A stretch of 64,000 nucleotides of DNA from Mycobacterium parmense (GTDB lineage: Bacteria > Actinomycetota > Actinomycetes > Mycobacteriales > Mycobacteriaceae), in assembly GCF_010730575.1 (NCBI RefSeq), contig NZ_AP022614.1, forward strand, positions 1-64,000, in the 5' to 3' direction. Positions 59,336 through 64,000 of this stretch are shown piece by piece. The translations under genes and the position numbers were made by a program. Every line of letters begins with the position of its first letter. Position 1 is the stretch's first letter. Under the pieces are notes generated by a model that saw only the letters and a program-made list of their open reading frames with translations, made no database searches and was not told where the DNA came from.

Positions 59336-60589
59336 GTGGCCCGGGTCGCGGCGGCGCACCGGATGGCGGCCGTGGATGCGCAGTTCTACTGGCTGTCGGC
59401 CAAGGTCCCCAACGACGAGTTTCTGCTCTACGCGTTCGACGGCGTACCCGCCGACCGCGGGCGGGCGGTCGAGGAGGTGCTCGGGCGGGCCCGGGCGTGC
59501 CCCGACCTCGCGATGCGGGTCCGCGACGACAACCGGCTGACCTATCCGCGGTGGGTGCCGACGCCCGTCACGGTCGAGCAGGTCGTGTTCCGGGAGCCGG
59601 CGGATCCCGGCTGGCAGGGCTGCCTGACGGCCGTGGCCGGCCTCTTCCGCGACCAACTGGACATCCGCCGGATGGCGTGGCGGCTGCACGTGTTCACGCC
59701 GGTGCCGGGCATCCCCTTCGTCGATGGCGCGGGCACCGTCGCCGTCCTGCAGGTGCCCCACGCGCTGGCCGATGGAGCCCGGGGGGCGGCGCTGGCCGCG
59801 TGGCTGTTCGGCCGGCCGGACCCGGTGCCCGGCGTGCCCCGGCCACGGCCGGGTTGCCTGCCGCGCCGGGCCGCCGAGGCGGCCCTCGCTCACCGCCGCC
59901 TGGTGCGCGACACCCGGGCCGGGCTGTTGGTGCCGGGCGTCGGGCCGCGCCCGCCGCTGCCCACCAACGCCCGCCCGCACGGCGCCCACACGGTGCGCAC
60001 GCTGGTGCGTCGCCGCGACCAATTGCCCGGTCCGACCGTCACCGTCGGCGTCCTCGCCGCCGTTGCCTCCGTTTTTGCCGAACTGTTCGGCGACGAAGCC
60101 ACCTCGGCGGGGGCCGAGGTGCCGATGGGAAAGCCCACCGCACGAGAGGCGTACAACAACTTCGGCAACGTCGGGGTGGGGCTGTATCCGGCGCTCGATC
60201 GTGACGCGCGCGCCGAGCGGATTGCGACCGACCTGGCCAACGGGCGGCGCCGCTTCGGGCATCCGGCGACCCGCGCCGCCGACCGCGCGTTCGCCGCCGT
60301 GCCCGCAATCCTGCTGCGTTGGGGTGTCGCCCAGTTCGATGCCGATGTCCGGCCTGCGCAGGTGGCCGGCAACACAGTGGTGTCCAGCGTGCACCGCGGA
60401 GCGGCCGATCTGGGCTTCGGTGGCGCCGGGGTGGTGCTGACGGCCGGCTACCCCGCGCTGTCGCCGGTGATGGGGCTGACGCACGGGGTGCACGGCATCG
60501 GCGACACGGTGGCGGTCAGCGTGCACGCGGCGGCGTCGGCGGTGCCGGACATCGACAACTACATGCGACTGCTGGACGCGGCGCTGTGA
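59336..60589 (+). CDS. Wax ester synthase/acyltransferase-like protein (Rv1125-like)
   Basis: 417 residues. The motif VPHALADGARGAAL is an HxxxDG acyltransferase active site (His-Ala-Leu-Ala-Asp-Gly), and FGNVGVGLYPAL plus LGFGGAGVVLTAGYPALSPVMGLTHGVHG resemble the C-terminal half of WS/DGAT condensation-fold proteins. The canonical second His of HHxxxDG is replaced by Pro-His, so substrate choice may differ. GTG 59336 sits 5 nt after ephC. Likely esterifies an acyl-CoA onto a small alcohol; inferred. Confidence 0.75.
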   Translation: MARVAAAHRMAAVDAQFYWLSAKVPNDEFLLYAFDGVPADRGRAVEEVLGRARACPDLAMRVRDDNRLTYPRWVPTPVTVEQVVFREPADPGWQGCLTAVAGLFRDQLDIRRMAWRLHVFTPVPGIPFVDGAGTVAVLQVPHALADGARGAALAAWLFGRPDPVPGVPRPRPGCLPRRAAEAALAHRRLVRDTRAGLLVPGVGPRPPLPTNARPHGAHTVRTLVRRRDQLPGPTVTVGVLAAVASVFAELFGDEATSAGAEVPMGKPTAREAYNNFGNVGVGLYPALDRDARAERIATDLANGRRRFGHPATRAADRAFAAVPAILLRWGVAQFDADVRPAQVAGNTVVSSVHRGAADLGFGGAGVVLTAGYPALSPVMGLTHGVHGIGDTVAVSVHAAASAVPDIDNYMRLLDAAL

Positions 60590-60636
60590 GGCGCGCTTGT
60601 GTCATCCGATCCGACGCATGCTCTAGGTTTGCTCCT

Positions 60637-61146
60637 ATGACTCCCTATGATGTCGGGTTGCTGATCCTGCGGCTGGTTCTGGGCGTGACGTTGGCCGCGC
60701 ACGGTTACAACAAATTCTTCGGCGGCGGCCGCATCCCGGGCACCGCGCGCTGGTTCGAGAGCATCGGCATGAAGCCGGGCAAGTTCCACGCCACCGTGGC
60801 CGCGTCGACGGAGATGGCCGCCGGTCTCGGCCTCGCCGCCGGGCTGCTCACGCCGATCCCCGCGGCGGGATTCGTCTCGCTGATGCTCGTGGCGGCCTGG
60901 ACCGTGCACCGTGCCAACGGCTTCTTCATCGTAAAGGAGGGCTGGGAGTACAACCTGGTGCTGGCGGTCAGCGCCGTCGCCGTGGCCACCCTCGGGGCCG
61001 GCAGGATCAGCCTGGACTGGCTGATCTTCGGGAAGAACTGGTTCGACGGATGGCAGGGACTGCTGATCTCGGTCGTACTGGGGCTCGCCGGGGCGATCGG
61101 CCAGCTGGTCATCTTCTACCGCCCGCCGGCCAAGCAGGCGGGATAG
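60637..61146 (+). CDS. DoxX-family membrane protein
   Basis: 169 residues with four helices of the DoxX fold: VGLLILRLVLGVTLAAHGYNKFFGG (with the AHGxxKFFGG signature), VAASTEMAAGLGLAAGLLTPIPAAG, FVSLMLVAAWTVHRANGFF and LLISVVLGLAGAIGQLVIFY. The EYNLVLAVSAVAVATLGAGRISLD segment is also typical. Mycobacterial DoxX proteins can join a redox complex with superoxide dismutase and a thioredoxin-like partner, none of which is here. ATG 60637. Confidence 0.88.
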   Translation: MTPYDVGLLILRLVLGVTLAAHGYNKFFGGGRIPGTARWFESIGMKPGKFHATVAASTEMAAGLGLAAGLLTPIPAAGFVSLMLVAAWTVHRANGFFIVKEGWEYNLVLAVSAVAVATLGAGRISLDWLIFGKNWFDGWQGLLISVVLGLAGAIGQLVIFYRPPAKQAG

Positions 61147-61225
61147 GCGATGGGGTGGCTTCGCGGCCACCAACCGATCGAGCCGGGCGGTAGCGCACCC
61201 GCGGGCGGCGCAAGGCTACCCGACC

Positions 61226-62020
61226 CTATCGCCGATCGTCAGGTTGGCGCTGAACAAACGGATGAAGATGACGGCGGGTCTGGTGGTCCGGTGTTCCGAC
61301 TTCGCCGTCGATGTGTCGGCCCCGCAGGTAGTCGCCCTGCCACTCCACCTGCTCTCCCGCAGCGACGGCCGCCACCGCCCGGAGCTGCCCCTCCACGTCC
61401 CGGGGGCGCAGAAACGCCCTGTGCTTGCGTTCCAGGTCCTCGTCGGACTCGACGCGCCTGAGTTCGGGTGCGAACTCCTCGAGCTCGCCGCGGCGTTGCG
61501 GCACGATCATGCAGATCGGCTCGTCGACCTCGAATCGCACCGGCATCATCTTGCGGGTCAGCTTCCAGCTCATGCTGAAACTTGCGCTCGCCCAGTCGGT
61601 TTCGACCACGCCCTCTAGCGGGCATACAGCGTCCTTCGGAGAGTTCGCCGGCCCGCGGACCAAGAGGTTGTAGCCCGGCGGTGTGCGAAACAGTATCGGC
61701 AGATGGAAGCTGAGGATGCCGTTACCGAAATGGCTGACGGGCAGGAAATGGTCGGTGTCGCGCTTGTCCGGCGCGATGAGCACGTCCACGCCGTCCTCCT
61801 GTCCAATCCACGTGGCGGTGAAGGCGCACCGATTGCGCAGCACCCAGCCGCTCTGGTTGGCAATGAGCATCGGCAGACACCGATTTGGCCACCCCGTACG
61901 TAGCTCCGACATCTTCGACATCCACGCCCGGTCGCTCGGTGCCGGCGTAATCCGCGGGGCGTCATCGCGGGTGATGTATCCGACCAGCGGGTAGGCCGGC
62001 TTGTCGGACTGGTCACTCAT
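61226..62020 (-). CDS. DUF6065 family protein
   Basis: 264 residues. The middle region (RTGWPNRCLPMLIANQSGW, GILSFHLPILFRTPPGYNLLVRGPANSPKDAV, PLEGVVETDWASASFSMSWKLTR, PICMIVPQRRGELEEF) matches my memory of DUF6065 proteins, a soluble beta-rich family often found beside secondary-metabolite or sulfotransferase-type genes. No catalytic residues are known. ATG 62020. The C-terminal 40 residues are poorly conserved and His/Arg-rich. No partner gene on the same strand. Confidence 0.7.
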   Translation of the reverse strand: MSDQSDKPAYPLVGYITRDDAPRITPAPSDRAWMSKMSELRTGWPNRCLPMLIANQSGWVLRNRCAFTATWIGQEDGVDVLIAPDKRDTDHFLPVSHFGNGILSFHLPILFRTPPGYNLLVRGPANSPKDAVCPLEGVVETDWASASFSMSWKLTRKMMPVRFEVDEPICMIVPQRRGELEEFAPELRRVESDEDLERKHRAFLRPRDVEGQLRAVAAVAAGEQVEWQGDYLRGRHIDGEVGTPDHQTRRHLHPFVQRQPDDRR

Positions 62021-62426
62021 CGGATCCTCGATTCGTTGGTGACCCCCGTGCGCGGGCTTACTGCGCCCTTGTCACGCAGAACATAGCGCACGTCATGCCG
62101 TGCGGGGACGGCCGTTAACGGGCCTAACGACAGTTCGCTCCCTGAACCGCGGGGCGGTGTCAAGCCATCGACCATTGCGGCGCGGCCGCGGACCGGCACG
62201 ATTCCGCAGGGTTTCCCGCTCCGCACGGCTCGAGGCGCTGTTCGCCCGATTTGCCGAGATGCCGGATCGGCGTCGTGGCGAGACTCGGCGGGATTTTTGC
62301 TCGCGATGCTGTCGAAGTGCGGGCAGGGCCCCTTTGTTACGGCAAAGTTGCCGAATCGCGGGGTAACGCGCCGTGTGATAGACCATCACCGTTGCCGACA
62401 CGGGTCGGCAAACGGTGAGGAGCGTA
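62021..62426. other. 406-nt divergent intergenic region
   Basis: Lies between the divergent DUF6065 and secreted-protein genes. I see no convincing coding frame, tRNA or transposon end. Visible elements are a T-rich segment (GGGATTTTTGC, about 62290-62300) and the inverted repeat at 62392-62411 just upstream of the secreted-protein start. It probably carries two promoters. Confidence 0.5.
62392..62411. promoter_or_regulatory. Perfect inverted repeat upstream of secreted-protein gene
   Basis: Arms TTGCCGAC (62392-62399) and GTCGGCAA (62404-62411) pair perfectly around ACGG. It ends 15 nt before the ATG at 62427 and 3 nt before the ribosome site (GTGAGGAG, 62415-62422). It could be an operator or a 5' UTR hairpin that affects initiation. 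Confidence 0.5.
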
Positions 62427-62897
62427 ATGATGGCTATCGCTCGGCGTTTCGCCGCAACCGCGATGTTCGTCGGTCTGGCTGCCGGTGCACCCGGCACGGC
62501 GTGGGCTGACACGCCGACGATGGACGGCAGCTACACCCTGACCTCGACGACGCCTTCCGGTGGAACGCTCACCACCAGTTGGACCGTCAACTCCTGTGGC
62601 GACGGATGCGTCTGGATCAAAGCCGGAGCCGGGGGCGGGCCGGCGCGCCTGGTCGACGGCCAGTGGGTGATGGACACGATGAACAACATCAGCTGCGCGG
62701 ACGGCAGCTACATCCAATACGGCGCGAACTCCCACATGACGTGGGATCCCACCACGCTGACCGGTACGGCTGACCACACCTACCTGGTGCCGGCCTGCGG
62801 CCGGCCGGCGGGATACACGCAGACCGACAAGATCTCGATCAGCCAGACGCCGTCATCGTCGTCGTCGCCATCGTCGTCGTCGCCCTCTTCCTCCTGA
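62427..62897 (+). CDS. Secreted protein with Ser/Pro-rich C-terminal tail
   Basis: 156 residues from ATG 62427 (ATG 62430 also possible). A signal peptide with basic start and hydrophobic core (MMAIARRFAATAMFVGLAAGAPGTAWA) ends after AWA. The mature domain is Thr/Ser/Gly-rich with four Cys (SCGDGC, ISCADG, PACGR) that may form two disulfides. The last 14 residues are a Ser/Pro tract coded by TCG-type repeats. Resembles small exported mycobacterial proteins of unknown role; the tail is a likely O-glycosylation target by analogy. Confidence 0.78.
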   Translation: MMAIARRFAATAMFVGLAAGAPGTAWADTPTMDGSYTLTSTTPSGGTLTTSWTVNSCGDGCVWIKAGAGGGPARLVDGQWVMDTMNNISCADGSYIQYGANSHMTWDPTTLTGTADHTYLVPACGRPAGYTQTDKISISQTPSSSSSPSSSSPSSS

Positions 62898-63020
62898 TGC
62901 CCGGCGTCAGGGCGTAGATCTGGCACTGCCCTAACCACGCGCCGTCGCGGCACGACCCCCACCGACGACGACGCCGGGAGTAGGTCGTCAACGCCGAACG
63001 CGTCGCATACTCTGCGAGCA

Positions 63021-64000
63021 GTGTTGACGCATACGGTTCGGACGCGGCGCAGCTCCGAGGACTTCCCGCGCCGCGACCACCTGGCCGCCAAGATCGCCGA
63101 GGTGGCCGCCGACCCGGTCGCGGTCGAAGCGGATGTCGCCGAGATGGTGGCGAACCGGATCATCGACAACGCCGCCGTGAGCGCCGCGGCGGTGCTGCGC
63201 CGCCCGGTGGCGGTGGCCCGGCGGCAGGCGATGGCCCACCCGGCGCGCCCGGGCGCGAGCGTCTTCGGCGTCGCGGGCACCTATTCGGCGGAATGGGCGG
63301 GCTGGGCCAACAGCGTCGCGGTGCGCGAACTCGACTTCCACGACACGTTTCTGGCCGCCGAGTACTCCCACCCCGGCGACAACATCCCGCCGCTGGTGGC
63401 GGTCGCGCAGCAGCTGGGAGTGCCGGGCGCCGACCTGATCCGCGGCCTGACAACCGCTTACGAAATCCAGATCGACCTTGCCCGCGGAATTTGCCTGCAT
63501 GAGAACAAGATCGACCACGTCGCCCATCTGGGCCCGTCGGTGGCCGCCGGCATCGGGACGATGCTGCGGCTCGATGTCGAGACCATTTACCAGGCGGTCG
63601 GGCAGGCGCTGCACCTGACCACGAGCACCCGCCAATCGCGCAAAGGCCTGATCTCCAGCTGGAAGGCGTTTGCGCCGGCGCACGCCGGGAAGGTCGCCGT
63701 CGAGGCGGTCGATCGGGCGATGCGCGGCGAGGGGTCCCCGGCGCCGATCTGGGAGGGTGAGGACGGCGTGATCGCCTGGCTGTTGGGCGGTCCCGAACGC
63801 GAGTATCGCGTGCCGCTGCCCGCGCCGGGGGAACCCAAGCGCGCGATCTTGGACAGCTACACCAAGGAACACTCCGCGGAGTACCAGAGCCAGGCGCCGA
63901 TCGACCTGGCCCGCCGGCTCCGCGAGCGTATCGGCGATCTCGGACAGGTCGCGGCCATCGTGCTGCACACCAGCCACCACACCCACGCCGTGATCGGCAG
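63021..64000 (+). CDS. prpD: 2-methylcitrate dehydratase PrpD, truncated by window end
   Basis: First 326 codons of a MmgE/PrpD protein; the expected total is about 520-530. It dehydrates 2-methylcitrate in the methylcitrate cycle that clears propionyl-CoA from cholesterol and odd-chain fatty acids. Diagnostic blocks are [66 protein letters not shown] and [17 protein letters not shown]. Start is GTG 63021 (or TTG 63024). The usual divergent PrpR regulator is not next to it; the secreted-protein gene lies 123 nt upstream instead. Confidence 0.93.
   Translation, partial: MLTHTVRTRRSSEDFPRRDHLAAKIAEVAADPVAVEADVAEMVANRIIDNAAVSAAAVLRRPVAVARRQAMAHPARPGASVFGVAGTYSAEWAGWANSVAVRELDFHDTFLAAEYSHPGDNIPPLVAVAQQLGVPGADLIRGLTTAYEIQIDLARGICLHENKIDHVAHLGPSVAAGIGTMLRLDVETIYQAVGQALHLTTSTRQSRKGLISSWKAFAPAHAGKVAVEAVDRAMRGEGSPAPIWEGEDGVIAWLLGGPEREYRVPLPAPGEPKRAILDSYTKEHSAEYQSQAPIDLARRLRERIGDLGQVAAIVLHTSHHTHAVIG

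Overview
The window is high-GC (roughly two thirds G+C or more) mycobacterial chromosome. Gene content and order follow the M. tuberculosis interval Rv1062 to Rv1130 almost gene for gene. PE_PGRS genes are absent and several genes not found there in M. tuberculosis are present. This points to a slow-growing non-tuberculous Mycobacterium, probably of the M. avium complex or a relative. Ortholog names come from recalled family knowledge, not from a search.

Layout. 1-12.1 kb: two patatin-like lipases, lipoprotein LpqV, a cysteine-dioxygenase-like cupin, a rhodanese, the Rv1069c-type membrane hydrolase, echA8 and echA9, a Bax-inhibitor-1 protein, fadA3, an SGNH hydrolase and lipU. Most of these reading frames are broken by single-base indels, some of them in compensating pairs. 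The last such indel is at about 12.09 kb in cbs, and I see none in the remaining 52 kb. I read this as a block of poor consensus sequence rather than a block of pseudogenes.

12-29 kb: sulfur amino-acid and thiol genes (cbs, metB, mca), pra, greA, a DUF255 thioredoxin-fold protein, a stand-alone ketosteroid isomerase, a hemolysin III protein, the short-chain Z-prenyl diphosphate synthase with a translationally coupled membrane protein, coaA, glyA, desA2 and phoH2. 29-44 kb: NodB deacetylase, a membrane adenylyl cyclase, fum, glpX, a dienelactone hydrolase, a full-length type B carboxylesterase, a 3-beta-HSD, xseB/xseA, ispH, a DUF6542 protein and ychF.

44.7-53.9 kb is the accessory segment between ychF and the cyclase/zwf block. 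It holds a deazaflavin nitroreductase-like protein, a small secreted protein, a PhoU, a DUF3349 protein, an arsenic/cadmium cluster (arsR divergent from cadI-acr3-arsC), a diiron-like protein coupled to a TetR regulator, a VOC protein, a permuted-papain-like protein, a carboxymuconolactone-decarboxylase-like protein and an SDR. 54-64 kb returns to the conserved order: zwf-gnd (pentose phosphate), bpoB, ephC, an Rv1125-type acyltransferase, DoxX, DUF6065, a secreted Ser-rich protein, and prpD running off the end (methylcitrate cycle).

No rRNA, tRNA, insertion sequence, prophage, integrase, CRISPR array or PE/PPE gene was recognised. The best candidates for something new are the diiron/TetR operon, the uppS-coupled membrane protein, the stand-alone ketosteroid isomerase beside a normal 3-beta-HSD, and the unfused Acr3/ArsC pair.
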